Below the pieces are notes generated by a model that made no database searches, was not told the DNA's origin, and saw nothing but the letters and a program-made list of their open reading frames with translations. A stretch of 64,000 nucleotides of DNA, taken from assembly GCA_016711125.1 (NCBI GenBank), contig JADJTQ010000003.1, forward strand, positions 806,001-870,000, in the 5' to 3' direction. The stretch is from Saprospiraceae bacterium. Lineage in GTDB: Bacteria > Bacteroidota > Bacteroidia > Chitinophagales > Saprospiraceae. Positions 1 to 8,967 of the stretch are shown piece after piece; the first letter of the stretch is position 1, and the number at the start of each line of letters is the position of its first letter. Made by a program: the position numbers and the translations under genes.

Positions 1-855
1 TCGTCGATCACCAAATCCAGGAGCTTTAACAGCGACCACCTTCAACTGGGCTCTCAATCGATTGACGACGAGTACTCCAAGCGCCTGGCTTTCAATGTCT
101 TCAGCAATGATCAAGAGAGGGCGTCCAGACTGTATGGCCTTTTCAAGAATCGGCACAATGTCTTGCATGTTGGAGATCTTCTTATCATGAATCAGAACCA
201 GGGCATTTTCGTATTCCGTGGTCATGCTTTCTGCATCGGTGATAAAGTATGGTGAAAGGTAACCTCTGTCAAATTGCATACCTAGTACTTCATCAACATA
301 AGTATCGGTACCCTTGGATTCTTCTACTGTGATTACACCGTCTTTTGATACCCTTTTCATGGCATCTGCTATCAGGCTGCCGATTTCCTCATCATTATTG
401 GCGGAGATTGATCCTACCTGCTTGATTTTTTCAAAATCATCACCAATAACTTCTGATTGGCTGGCAAGATGTTCAATAACTGCCTTTACGGCCTTATCAA
501 TACCTCTTTTCAAGTCCATCGGATTGGCACCTGCAGTTACATTTTTCATTCCCGCACTGATCATTCCCTGAGCAAGTACGGTAGCTGTGGTGGTACCGTC
601 CCCGGCAGCGTCAGAAGTTTTTGAAGCAACTTCTTTCACCATTTGAGCTCCCATGTTTTCGATGGGATCATCCAGTTCAATTTCTTTGGCAACTGTCACA
701 CCATCTTTAGTGATCGATGGAGCACCAAATGATTTTTGGAGTACGACGTTTCGACCTTTCGGTCCCAGAGTTACTTTTACGGCATTTGACAGGGCATCAA
801 TACCTGATTTTAACTTGGCCCGAGCGTCCATATCGAAGCTAATTTGTTTAGCCAT
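1..855 (-). CDS. groEL: Chaperonin GroEL, N-terminal part (cut by window edge)
   Basis: Large subunit of the ATP-dependent cytosolic folding chamber that works with GroES. Reading the minus strand from the ATG at 855 gives a protein starting MAKQISFDMDARAKL and containing the GroEL ATP-binding signature GDGTTTATVLAQ near residue 86. About 285 of the usual ~545 residues lie inside the window; the rest runs off the left edge. The frame is open throughout. It lies 68 bp downstream of groES in the same direction, the usual groESL operon. No CIRCE operator is visible upstream of groES. Identity is certain. Confidence 0.97.
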   Translation of the reverse strand, partial: MAKQISFDMDARAKLKSGIDALSNAVKVTLGPKGRNVVLQKSFGAPSITKDGVTVAKEIELDDPIENMGAQMVKEVASKTSDAAGDGTTTATVLAQGMISAGMKNVTAGANPMDLKRGIDKAVKAVIEHLASQSEVIGDDFEKIKQVGSISANNDEEIGSLIADAMKRVSKDGVITVEESKGTDTYVDEVLGMQFDRGYLSPYFITDAESMTTEYENALVLIHDKKISNMQDIVPILEKAIQSGRPLLIIAEDIESQALGVLVVNRLRAQLKVVAVKAPGFGDRR

Positions 856-923
856 TGTATTTCAAGAATTTAGATTTAAATAAAAATGTTTTAAAATAAA
901 AGTACAGAGCAAGTAGTGAAGCA

Positions 924-1196
924 CTACTTATCTAATACGATCAGGATATCATCCTCACGCATGATGAGATAGTCTGTTCCTTCGTAGTTGAGTTCTTGAC
1001 CAGCATACTTACCGTAAAGCACGACATCGCCGACAGCAACTGTCATCAGATTGCCATCTTTTCCAGGACCAACAGCTACGATCTCACCTCGTTGCGGTTT
1101 TTCCTTAGCAGTATCCGGAATGATGATCCCTCCCTGCGTTTTTTCTTCAGCCGAAGCAGGTTTCACAACAACTCTATCATTAATTGGCTTCATCAT
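924..1196 (-). CDS. groES: Co-chaperonin GroES
   Basis: Heptameric lid of the GroEL folding chamber, cytosolic. The 90-residue product has the usual family length. The mobile loop that docks to GroEL is at about residues 17-33 (EEKTQGGIIIPDTAKEK), followed by the beta-barrel core with VGDVVLYGKYAGQE. Two ATG codons in tandem (1196 and 1193) could both start translation. It is the first gene of groESL and is preceded by a 240-bp AT-rich spacer that ends at the secG terminator, so it probably has its own promoter. The sequence is intact. Confidence 0.97.
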   Translation of the reverse strand: MMKPINDRVVVKPASAEEKTQGGIIIPDTAKEKPQRGEIVAVGPGKDGNLMTVAVGDVVLYGKYAGQELNYEGTDYLIMREDDILIVLDK

Positions 1197-1382
1197 ATCT
1201 AATAATCTTTAATTTAAAATGTTAGGAAAAATGGTTTTAAACACTTAAAGGCTTCTGCACTTCTTATGCCATTTGTGTTTTCCTGTCATAATTGCAGATA
1301 GCAAGTGGATAATGAATGCAACCTTGGCCTTATTGCCTGGCAGTGTTGTCAGGCTTTTGACAAATTGGCAAGGCTATAAATG

Positions 1383-1411
1383 AAAAACCTGGAAGATGCG
1401 ATCCTCCAGGC
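1383..1411 (-). terminator. Rho-independent terminator after secG
   Basis: On the minus strand a 10-bp stem (CCTGGAGGAT / ATCTTCCAGG, one G-T pair) closes a 3-base loop and is followed directly by TTTTTC. It lies about 30 bp past the secG stop codon and separates the miaB-secG block from groESL. Confidence 0.85.
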
Positions 1412-1439
1412 CTTGTTATTATTCTATCTTCTTTTCTCT

Positions 1440-1643
1440 TTATTGAGAGAGTAAGTTTTCAGTACCTACCCCTCCTGGGGTTACCAATAAGGTAGTAATA
1501 ATGCACAATACAAAAAGGGCAATCGCCAAACCCCAGGTAATCTTTTCAATGAAATCAGTTGATTTGGCGGCTCCAAACATTTGATTAGCACTTTGACCCC
1601 CGAAAGTTGAGTCAACTCCACCTCCTTTTGGATTTTGGATCAA
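1440..1643 (-). pseudogene. secG: SecG preprotein translocase subunit, lacking its first membrane helix
   Basis: SecG is a small inner-membrane partner of SecYEG. The visible frame gives VLIQNPKGGGVDSTFGG..., the conserved cytoplasmic loop of Bacteroidota SecG, then one membrane helix (ITWGLAIALFVLCIITTLLV) and a short tail. Family members are about 100-120 residues with two helices. Here the first helix is absent: the frame meets a TGA four codons upstream of the TTG that opens the apparent ORF. That point is also the 3' end of the upstream TPR-type gene, whose expected tail is missing. The simplest reading is one deletion joining the two genes, either real or an assembly loss. Confidence 0.75.
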
Positions 1644-2931
1644 AACTGCTGTTTTTCATACATTTCGATTGCCCGGTCTGTATGTCCCTGGCTGGCAAGC
1701 AGATCTGCTAAGGCTTCAGATACCAAAGTCTCATCCACTTTCAGGCTTTCCATCTTCCAGGATTTCTTTTTCTTTTTCTTCTTTTTCTTCTTTTTCTTCT
1801 TCGATTGGCCGGTAGTAAGATCACTTAGTTCCTGGCCTGACTCTTTTGCATGGAGCTTTTTACTTCTTTCGGCTTCAAAATCTTGAAACCCAGATTGACC
1901 AGTATCTTCAAGGCGATGCAGCCATCGTAAGAATGGAGACTCATGGTCAGCCTTTTCGACATCTTCTAAGATGTCATCAGAGATTTTTACGGAGAGGACC
2001 GGTTCGACAAAAGGTGGCGGCGTATTCACTTCCTGAATGATGTCTGCAGCTAAATTTGTCAAACGGACTTCTTCTTGAATGGACCTTTGTTGCTCAAATA
2101 TATCTTCCTCCTCTTCTGCTTCCTTTTTTCCTTTTTCATCAGTTTCTGAATCATCATCTGCAACTTCTATGACTTCTTCTTCTATGACATCATCTTCATC
2201 ATCATCATCATCATCTTCTTCATCTTCATCTTCATCTTCTTCAGGAATAGATTGAACTGGGGGCAGAACTTCATCTGGGAGCTTTACTTCTTCGACTTCA
2301 GCATCCTGCTCTTTGATGTGTGTGAAAGGCCATTTTTTTTCTTCCCCATCATCATATTCCGAAGCGTCTGCCGGTTGATCTTCTTCTTCGATGATAGTAC
2401 CAGGCGGTCTTACTACATCAAAATCGTCAGCAATAGTTACTTGTATTTCTTGTTCAAAAGACTTTGTTCTGGTATCGGCACCTTTTCGACCAACAAAACA
2501 TCATCTTCAATCAGGCTCTCATCTTCCTCCGTTGCAAATGTCACATCACCGATTTGAGCCAGATCATCGATCGAACTATCATCTGCTATTGCTTCATCCT
2601 GGGGTTCTAAGGTTTCCAAAGATTCTGAAAGCGCCTCAAGGTGCTCTTTACCGTAGAGATAGGCATCATCCTGTCGCAAGTCTTGGAGCTTATTCATCCA
2701 CTCGCCCAGTTTTCGGCGATCAGAGATATATAATGCAGCTCGTTCGAGTAGATCCCGATTGGTGGCGTTGTTTTCCAAATGATCTTTAACAGTCAGGAGA
2801 AGGTGGAGGTGGGCACTAAAAGGATAACGGTCAGCCAGCTTCAGTAGCTCAACCCGTTCAACGATCTTAAGAGCACCAGGGTGTCTAAGATAGAACGATA
2901 GTGGTTTCCCGTTAATGAGCGTTTCCTCCAT
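1640..2931 (-). pseudogene. Acidic/Lys-rich TPR-like protein, frameshifted
   Basis: Conserved Bacteroidota protein of unknown role between lptE and secG. The ATG at 2931 opens a frame of 164 codons with a helical N-terminal part (MEETLINGKPLSFYLRHP). It runs into a stop at 2437, while the next frame is open from about 2500 to 1640 and continues the protein, so one frameshift lies near 2440-2500. The continuation has a long Asp/Glu tract (2171-2250, 2300-2400), then a run of 13 lysines, then a TPR-like end (LADLLASQGHTDRAIEMYEKQQ). Family members known to me continue past this point; here the tail is lost at the junction with secG. Function is not known. Confidence 0.7.
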
Positions 2932-2949
2932 TTTAAGTGTGCACCAATT

Positions 2950-3453
2950 TTACCAATTGGTGAAGGCCTTATTAAAAATATCTTCAGCCAGTTGTTGAAA
3001 AATGACCGTTATTAGTCCGTCTTGAACATCCAGCAGATTTTCATCCCGATCGAAATCACGAAAGAAAGAAAACGAATTTTCCCAATTGTCTTCTTCATCC
3101 AGGTGATACTCATACTTCATACGCACCGCAATTTCCAGACGATTGAAGGCAGTGGTTTCTCCTGGTTGTGGAGCTACGGAGGTCACCGCAAATCTAGTGA
3201 TTTCACCACTAAATTCGATGTCAGGATCAATATCGACAAAATTAAGCCGGGATTGATTAAGAAACTTTTGCTTCAGATTCTCACTAAATTGTTGGCCCAG
3301 ATCTGCTGGTGCACCCGGTACTCTACTTCTGAGTTCCGATATGTAAAATGTTTTTGCTTCTGCCGGTATGCTGATTCCCTTAAATGAATAACAGCCACTG
3401 TTAAAGAGCAAAACCGTGAAAATGTATCCAAGAAGCGTGCCTAGATGTTTCAT
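2950..3453 (-). CDS. lptE: LptE-like outer-membrane LPS-assembly lipoprotein
   Basis: Predicted lipoprotein partner of LptD in placing lipopolysaccharide in the outer membrane. The 167-residue product has a signal peptide with lipobox LFNSGC (Cys21), then GCYSFKGISIPAEAKTFYI, the usual start of Bacteroidota LptE proteins, and an alpha/beta body (FSENLKQKFLNQSRLNFV, then DIEFSGEITRFAVTSVAP). It lies 18 bp upstream of the TPR-like gene and 16 bp downstream of the sigma-54 activator gene, so all are probably co-transcribed. The call rests on sequence pattern and gene order. Confidence 0.85.
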   Translation of the reverse strand: MKHLGTLLGYIFTVLLFNSGCYSFKGISIPAEAKTFYISELRSRVPGAPADLGQQFSENLKQKFLNQSRLNFVDIDPDIEFSGEITRFAVTSVAPQPGETTAFNRLEIAVRMKYEYHLDEEDNWENSFSFFRDFDRDENLLDVQDGLITVIFQQLAEDIFNKAFTNW

Positions 3454-3468
3454 ATTTCATTTTTTAAT

Positions 3469-4758
3469 CTATGGCAGTTCGTATTGTTTGATTTTTCGAT
3501 ACAGGGTTCTCTCTGAAATACCCAAATCAACCGCTGCATCTTTCCGTCGTCCTTTATGCTTTTTTAACGCTTTTTTGATGAGGTCTTTTTCCATGTCTTC
3601 TATCGACAGATTTTCATCAACTTCCTCTACCTGATCATAGGTTGGCTGACCGTGTTGAGCCAGTATGATGGGTTTACCCAAATTTGACTCGGATAAAGGG
3701 TGGACCGGTGCTGATAAGTCGGAGTTGGCCTTTGAGGAATCGGATTCAAAATAGCGGGGAGCCTCTTCCGAACTTTTTTGACCCGCCGCCAATTGTTTTA
3801 GCTGCTGATCCGGAATACTTAAGTCATTGTTTTGAATGAGCTCAAATACCAGTCGTTTGAGATCATTGAGATCTGATTTCATATCAAAAAGAAGCTTATA
3901 AAGGATCTCTCTTTCCTGTAAACCTTCGGCTCCAGAACCGTTTCTGGCAATCACTGGCAAGTGTCGCTTTCGGACATTCGGTATAAATGATTCGAGCTGA
4001 CCGGCATCGATATCTCTCGACTCCGATAAAACAGAAATCTGTTCTGCTACATTTTTGAGTTCACGAATATTTCCCGGCCAACTATATTGTTCAAGAAGAA
4101 ATCTGGCATCGTCAGACAAGCTGATAGGGGTTGTTTTGTACCGCTCGGCAAAATCAACTGAAAATTTTCGAAACAGCATGTATATGTCTTCCCGGCGATA
4201 TCGCAGTGCTGGCACCTGAATCGGGACAGTGCTGAGTCGGTAATAGAGATCTTCTCTAAACCTTCCGGCTTTTACCCGCTCCATCAGATCAATGTTGGTC
4301 GCCGCAATTACCCGGACATCGGTCTTCAAGACTTTACTAGACCCCACCCTCAGAAACTCTCCGCTTTCTAAGATCCTCAGGAGATAGGCCTGGGTATCAA
4401 GCGGCATTTCACTAATCTCATCCAAAAAGATTGTTCCTCCATTGACCGTCTCAAAATACCCTTTGCGTTCACTGGTGGCGCCGGTAAAAGACCCTTTTTC
4501 GTGACCAAAGAGCTCGGAGTTGATGGTGCCTTCCGGTATAGCACCACAGTTTATGGCAATGAAGGTACTGTGCTTTCGGGGACTCAGTGAGTGAATGATC
4601 TTTGAGAATGCTTCCTTTCCGACTCCGCTTTCACCAGCTATCAGCACCGAGAGTTCGGTAGGTGCCACTCGCACCGCAGTACTTAAGGCATGATCGAGCG
4701 AAGCAGACATACCTATGATGCCAAAGCGCTGTTTTATAGCCTGGATACTTACATTCAT
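3469..4758 (-). CDS. Sigma-54-dependent transcriptional activator (no receiver domain)
   Basis: AAA+ enhancer-binding protein that opens sigma-54 promoters. Walker A GESGVGK is at residues 42-48, the sigma-54 contact loop appears as GSFTGA (the GAFTGA loop) near residue 92, and Walker B is GGTIFLDEISEMP. The C-terminal Fis-type HTH is DAAVDLGISERTLYRKIKQYEL. The protein starts almost directly with the AAA+ domain, so no receiver, PAS or GAF input domain is present. Its ATG overlaps the reconstructed miaB stop (ATGA). A 130-residue low-complexity linker separates AAA+ from HTH. The target promoters are not known. Confidence 0.93.
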   Translation of the reverse strand: MNVSIQAIKQRFGIIGMSASLDHALSTAVRVAPTELSVLIAGESGVGKEAFSKIIHSLSPRKHSTFIAINCGAIPEGTINSELFGHEKGSFTGATSERKGYFETVNGGTIFLDEISEMPLDTQAYLLRILESGEFLRVGSSKVLKTDVRVIAATNIDLMERVKAGRFREDLYYRLSTVPIQVPALRYRREDIYMLFRKFSVDFAERYKTTPISLSDDARFLLEQYSWPGNIRELKNVAEQISVLSESRDIDAGQLESFIPNVRKRHLPVIARNGSGAEGLQEREILYKLLFDMKSDLNDLKRLVFELIQNNDLSIPDQQLKQLAAGQKSSEEAPRYFESDSSKANSDLSAPVHPLSESNLGKPIILAQHGQPTYDQVEEVDENLSIEDMEKDLIKKALKKHKGRRKDAAVDLGISERTLYRKIKQYELP

Positions 4759-6222
4759 ACTAAAATATCAGATTCAACAACCTGCACAATCTTTCCAATC
4801 AATGTGGCACTACTGGCTTCTTCAATCTTAACTAACACATAATCACCAGGCTTGAGACCAGGATTTTTCGGAAAAACAACCACTTTGTTTTGAGAAGTAC
4901 GACCTTTAAAACACTCATCAGATCTTTTGAGTCACCTTCTATGAGCACTTCACGTGCCTTCCCAATTTCATTTTGATTATGTCGTAATGAAAGCTCATTC
5001 TGGAGTTTGATGATTTCACTTAATCTCCGTTTTTTACCCCTTCCGGAACATCATCGTCATATCGTTTTGCTGCCAATGTACCGGGTCTTTCTGAGTACAT
5101 AAACATGTATGACATACTGTAGTTTGCATAGCGTAGCATCTTGAGCGTCTCCTGATGTTCATCTTCTGTCTCGGTACAAAATCCGGCGATGATATCGGAT
5201 GATATCGCACAATCTGGTATAATTTCATAAATACGCTGCACCTTCGACTTGTACCAGGCACTGTCATAGGTTCGGTTCATGATCTCCAAGACCCGACTAC
5301 TACCTGACTGTACCGGAAGATGAATATAATTGCAGATGTTAGGATACTTTGCTATGGTATGCAGCACTTCATCGGTAATGTCTTTTGGGTGGGATGTCGA
5401 AAAGCGGACTCTTAATTGGGGATTGATTTTGGCTACCATAGCCAACAACTTGGCAAAATTGACGATATCCTTCTCCTCGGGATGTTGCCACTTGTAAGAA
5501 TCTACGTTTTGACCCAACAATGTTACTTCCCGATAGCCGCTTCCAGATAGTTCGTTTGCCTCAGCCACAATACTATAGGGGTCTCTGCTACGCTCCCGCC
5601 CCCTAGTAAATGGTACAACACAAAACGAACACATGTTATCGCAACCACGCATGATCGAGATGAATGCGGTGACTCCATTGCTGTCCAATCTTACCGGACT
5701 AATATCGGCATAGGTTTCCTCTCTGGATAGGAACACGTTGATTCCCTTATCACCATCTTCTGCGGTAGCTATGAGCCTAGGTAAATCGCGGTAGGCATCT
5801 GGTCCTACAACGATATCTACCAATTTTTCCTCCTCCAGAAACTGAGCCTTGAGTCGTTCAGCCATGCAACCAAGTACACCAACAAGAGCACCAGGATTTG
5901 CTTTCTTGACTTGTTTAAATGTTTTTAGTCTTTTACGCACAGTCTCTTCAGCCTTTTCTCTGATCGAACAGGTGTTGATCAAAATAAGGTCGGCTTTCAG
6001 AAAATCTGAGGTGCTTGTATAGGAGGCGTCGTGCAATATGGAAGCAACTATTTCGCTGTCGGAGAAATTCATCTGACAGCCATAACTTTCTATGTAGAAC
6101 TTTCGGGTTTCAGCCTGATCTCCAATTTTAGGCGCCGCGGTGGCGATGGTTTCGCCATTGAACGAGTAAGGATCCTTCGCAGTAGAAGTCTCTCTGGTGG
6201 TACTGGTTTTATTATCGAGCAT
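4755..6222 (-). CDS. miaB: tRNA-2-methylthio-N6-dimethylallyladenosine synthase MiaB (two frameshifts)
   Basis: Radical-SAM methylthiotransferase acting on i6A37 of tRNA. The N-terminal domain has its three cluster cysteines (SYGCQMNFSD, NTCSIREKA, LGCMAE) and the radical-SAM motif is CDNMCSFCVVPFTRGRERSR. The first frame ends early at 5020. Adding one A to the A-run near 5030-5036 continues it (KRRLSEIIKLQNELSLRHN), and adding one A near 4925-4928 restores the C-terminal TRAM domain (CFKGRTSQNKVVVFP...). The rebuilt stop overlaps the next gene's ATG. Both breaks are single-base losses in A-runs, so sequence error is likely. Confidence 0.9.
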
Positions 6223-6362
6223 CAGTTACTTATTAGTGCGACGGCCTGGAAACAACAGCATCAGTGTCTGTCCTTTCCAATCCGGATTTTCAAAATGGGT
6301 ACAAAAATAATACTTTAATTTCTAAAGCTGACATTATGTCAATTTTCGCATAGACCTCATCT

Positions 6363-6397
6363 TGACAGCGCGACTAGATCGGCAGTGATTATCTTTG
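6363..6397 (+). promoter_or_regulatory. Promoter of aroE
   Basis: TTGACA at 6363-6368 and TATCTTTG at 6390-6397, separated by 21 bp, fit the Bacteroidota sigma-A pattern (TTTG / TAnnTTTG). The -7 box covers the upstream TTG at 6395, which argues that translation starts at the ATG at 6425. Confidence 0.65.
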
Positions 6398-6424
6398 TCT
6401 CTCTCAGTCAATGATGTAGTCAAT

Positions 6425-7173
6425 ATGAAGCGAGTTTTTGGTCTCATTGGATTTCCTTTATCACATTCCTTTTCCAGAAAGTATTTTACGGAAAAGTTTG
6501 CAAACGAAGGTATTGAGGATACCGTCTATGAAAATTATCCCATAGAGCAGGTCGATCTGCTACCATCACTTTTTACGAATGAAGGAGCCTTGATTGGTCT
6601 CAATGTAACGATACCTTACAAAGAAGTTGTTTTGCCCTTTTTGGATGCTTTGGCTCCTGATGCTGCGGAGATCGGAGCCGTCAACACGATTAAGCGATGC
6701 GCTGATGGAAGTTTGATGGGATTCAATAGTGATATATATGGTTTTGGTGAAACCCTCAGGCGTTTTGTACCCAGCACTTTTAGTTCAGGAGCTCTCATTC
6801 TCGGTACTGGAGGTGCTTCTAAAGCAGTCAATTATGTCTGTTCGAAGATGGGCCTACCCGTACAGTCAGTTTCCCGAAAAGATGGGGATAGTGTAATTTC
6901 GTATAATGACCTGGATGTGGCAGTAATGAGTGAATTTCGCCTGATTATAAACACTACGCCCCTTGGAATGCACCCGGATATACATCAATCTCCCGGCCTG
7001 CCATATGAGCTCCTTACTCCAGAACATTACCTGATTGACTTGATTTATAATCCGGCTATGACCCGTTTTCTGACCGAGGGTGAGCACAGGGGATGTATGA
7101 TCAAAATGGGATGGAAATGCTTATCTTACAAGCCGAGAAATCTTGGGAAATCTGGAACAACCCCCAGAGTTAG
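6425..7173 (+). CDS. aroE: Shikimate dehydrogenase AroE (one frameshift near the end)
   Basis: NADPH-dependent reduction of 3-dehydroshikimate in aromatic amino acid synthesis. Substrate motifs are SHSFSRKYF, NVTIPYKE and GAVNTI; the cofactor loop is GTGGASKAV. The start at 6425 (MKRVFGLIGFPLSHS) matches family starts, and the TTG at 6395 lies inside the promoter. The raw frame reads MIKMGWKCLSYK after about residue 225. Adding one A to the AAAA at 7103-7106 gives MIKNGMEMLILQAEKSWEIWNN, the normal family ending, with a TAG at 7171-7173. Proline dehydrogenase starts 7 bp later. Confidence 0.92.
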
Positions 7174-7179
7174 CTTTTG

Positions 7180-8370
7180 ATGGCAGACAGTAACAAATAC
7201 GTTGACTTTTCGGATACTCAGACTGCATTTGCCAGCAAGAGTGCGAAAGAATTGACAAAATCGCTCTGGCTTTTTCGCCTGATGAGTAACAGTACTTTGG
7301 TTGATATTGCAACTAAGCTCGGCGGATGGGCGGTCCGCTGGAATTTTCCTTTGGCAAAGATGCTGGTCAAGAAAACCATCTTTGACCAATTTGTGGGTGG
7401 AGAATCGCTGACTGAAAGCCAGTCTTCGATAGAGAAGCTCTGGAAAAGTAGAATCCTGTCTGTCCTGGATTACGGAGCAGAAGGAAAAACGACTGAGAAA
7501 GACCTGGATGATGCGCGTGATCAGTTTATCAGATCGGCGCTTTTTGCCGCAGCCAGCGAAAGCGTACCGGTAGTGAGTATCAAAGTAAGTGCTCTGGCTC
7601 AGAATGAACTACTGGAAGAGGTACAGCGCGGTGGCAAATTGACATCAGAAGCTCAGCAAAGATACGCGAGAGTCAAAGAAAGGGTCAATCAGATTTGTCA
7701 GGAGGCGTATGAGCAGGGTATCAAAATCTTTATTGATGCTGAAGAAACCTGGATACAGGAACCCATCGACAGGCTGGTGGAAGATATGATGCAACAATAC
7801 AACAAGGATGGGGTAGTGGTGTATCAGACTTTTCAGATGTATCGAAAGGATCGATACGGGTACCTGATCCAGCTATATGAAAGTGCTAAAACGAAAGGTC
7901 ATAAGTTGGGAGCCAAATTAGTCAGAGGAGCCTACATGGAGAAGGAGCGGGATCGGGCGGAGGAGGAGCAATATCCATCTCCCATTCATGAGACCAAAGC
8001 AGAGGTAGATGCAGATTTTGACCGGGCAATCTTGTTTTGTATCGATCACTATGAAGAAATAGCTTCCTGTGCGGCAACACACAATATGCAGAGTTGTCTC
8101 TACCAGGCAGAGCTGATTGGCAAACGTAATTTACCCAGAAACCATCCCCATCTTAACTTTTGCCAACTCTATGGCATGAGTGATCATATCACTTTTAATC
8201 TGGCAGCCAACGGATATAATGTGGCTAAATATGTTGTGTATGGCAAGGTGGCAGAGGTGGTACCATACCTCAGTCGGAGAGCAGCAGAAAACACAGCGAC
8301 CCAGGGCGAATTTGGACGCGAATATCAGCTGCTACTTACTGAATCTAATCGTCGCAAGGGAAAACGTTAA
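7180..8370 (+). CDS. Proline dehydrogenase
   Basis: FAD enzyme oxidising proline to pyrroline-5-carboxylate, feeding electrons to quinone. It is the single-domain Bacteroidota form (396 residues) with the (beta/alpha)8 barrel signatures FIDAEETWIQEPID, KLVRGAYMEKERDRA and the C-terminal substrate loop YVVYGKVAEVVPYLSRRAAEN. The ATG at 7180 is preferred over the TTG one codon earlier. It directly follows aroE, so the two are probably co-transcribed, although they have no metabolic link. The frame is intact. Confidence 0.93.
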   Translation: MADSNKYVDFSDTQTAFASKSAKELTKSLWLFRLMSNSTLVDIATKLGGWAVRWNFPLAKMLVKKTIFDQFVGGESLTESQSSIEKLWKSRILSVLDYGAEGKTTEKDLDDARDQFIRSALFAAASESVPVVSIKVSALAQNELLEEVQRGGKLTSEAQQRYARVKERVNQICQEAYEQGIKIFIDAEETWIQEPIDRLVEDMMQQYNKDGVVVYQTFQMYRKDRYGYLIQLYESAKTKGHKLGAKLVRGAYMEKERDRAEEEQYPSPIHETKAEVDADFDRAILFCIDHYEEIASCAATHNMQSCLYQAELIGKRNLPRNHPHLNFCQLYGMSDHITFNLAANGYNVAKYVVYGKVAEVVPYLSRRAAENTATQGEFGREYQLLLTESNRRKGKR

Positions 8371-8388
8371 GCGAAAAATGTCACAGTT

Positions 8389-8913
8389 TCAAGGCCGTTT
8401 TGGACCGGTGTAATACATACAGGGATTGAACCCGGCATCGCAGGTGGATCGAATCGTGCACTCAACGTGAGATGTTGTGTCCGAGATATAAAATGTTGCA
8501 TCGGGTCTTTGCCACCAGGCAAGAAAGCAATCCCGGGGTCCGGGTTGCAGCATTGGGCGTTCTTTACTTTGGGTTTGATAGAAGTCTTCAAAGGTGGCAT
8601 GTTTCTCCGGAAAAATCAGTAGGTACCGGCCGGTATCTAATGCAATGCTGAAGCGACCGATGCTATCAGCAGTCACTTCTACAATAACAGGCACCTTGTC
8701 GTCATTAACCACTCCTTTCTTAATAATGAAATCCTGGTCTGGAAGGATGGTAATAAAACCTTTCTCCATTTCTTTAGATGGTGCAGCACCACCACAATAA
8801 GGACGATGTTCGTTGATAGTAAAAGTGACCCACCTAGGTGCAGGATGCATTTGTTTGACACTCAGGCATGTAACCACGGTCATCAATCCCAAGCTTATTC
8901 CAAATAGATTCAT
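8389..8913 (-). CDS. Small secreted protein of unknown function (left module)
   Basis: The 174-residue product starts MNLFGISLGLMTVVTCL, a likely signal peptide, then carries HRPYCGGAAPS, a beta-rich middle and a tail with paired cysteines (CTIRSTCDAGFNPCMYYTGP). It resembles small secreted Bacteroidota proteins with a carboxypeptidase-regulatory-like beta sandwich; no enzyme motif is visible. A longer reading from 9078 would take its first residues from the inserted element, so 8913 is the better start. It converges on proline dehydrogenase with an 18-bp gap. A decayed relative lies at 12850-13250. Confidence 0.55.
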   Translation of the reverse strand: MNLFGISLGLMTVVTCLSVKQMHPAPRWVTFTINEHRPYCGGAAPSKEMEKGFITILPDQDFIIKKGVVNDDKVPVIVEVTADSIGRFSIALDTGRYLLIFPEKHATFEDFYQTQSKERPMLQPGPRDCFLAWWQRPDATFYISDTTSHVECTIRSTCDAGFNPCMYYTGPKRP

Positions 8914-8958
8914 CGCTGGCACTAAGTTAGGCAATTTTGATCGCAAGCTTTTATTGGT

Positions 8959-8967
8959 CAGGTTTGC
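8959..8967. repeat. Left target-site duplication of element copy 1
   Basis: CAGGTTTGC, repeated exactly at 9508-9516 on the other side of the 540-bp element. Confidence 0.8.

Noticed and set aside
1759..2250. Microsatellite-like TCATCATC and CTTTTTCTTC tracts considered as a repeat array
   Set aside because: They encode the Asp/Glu and Lys runs of an otherwise coding frame, have no spacer structure, and are not CRISPR-like.
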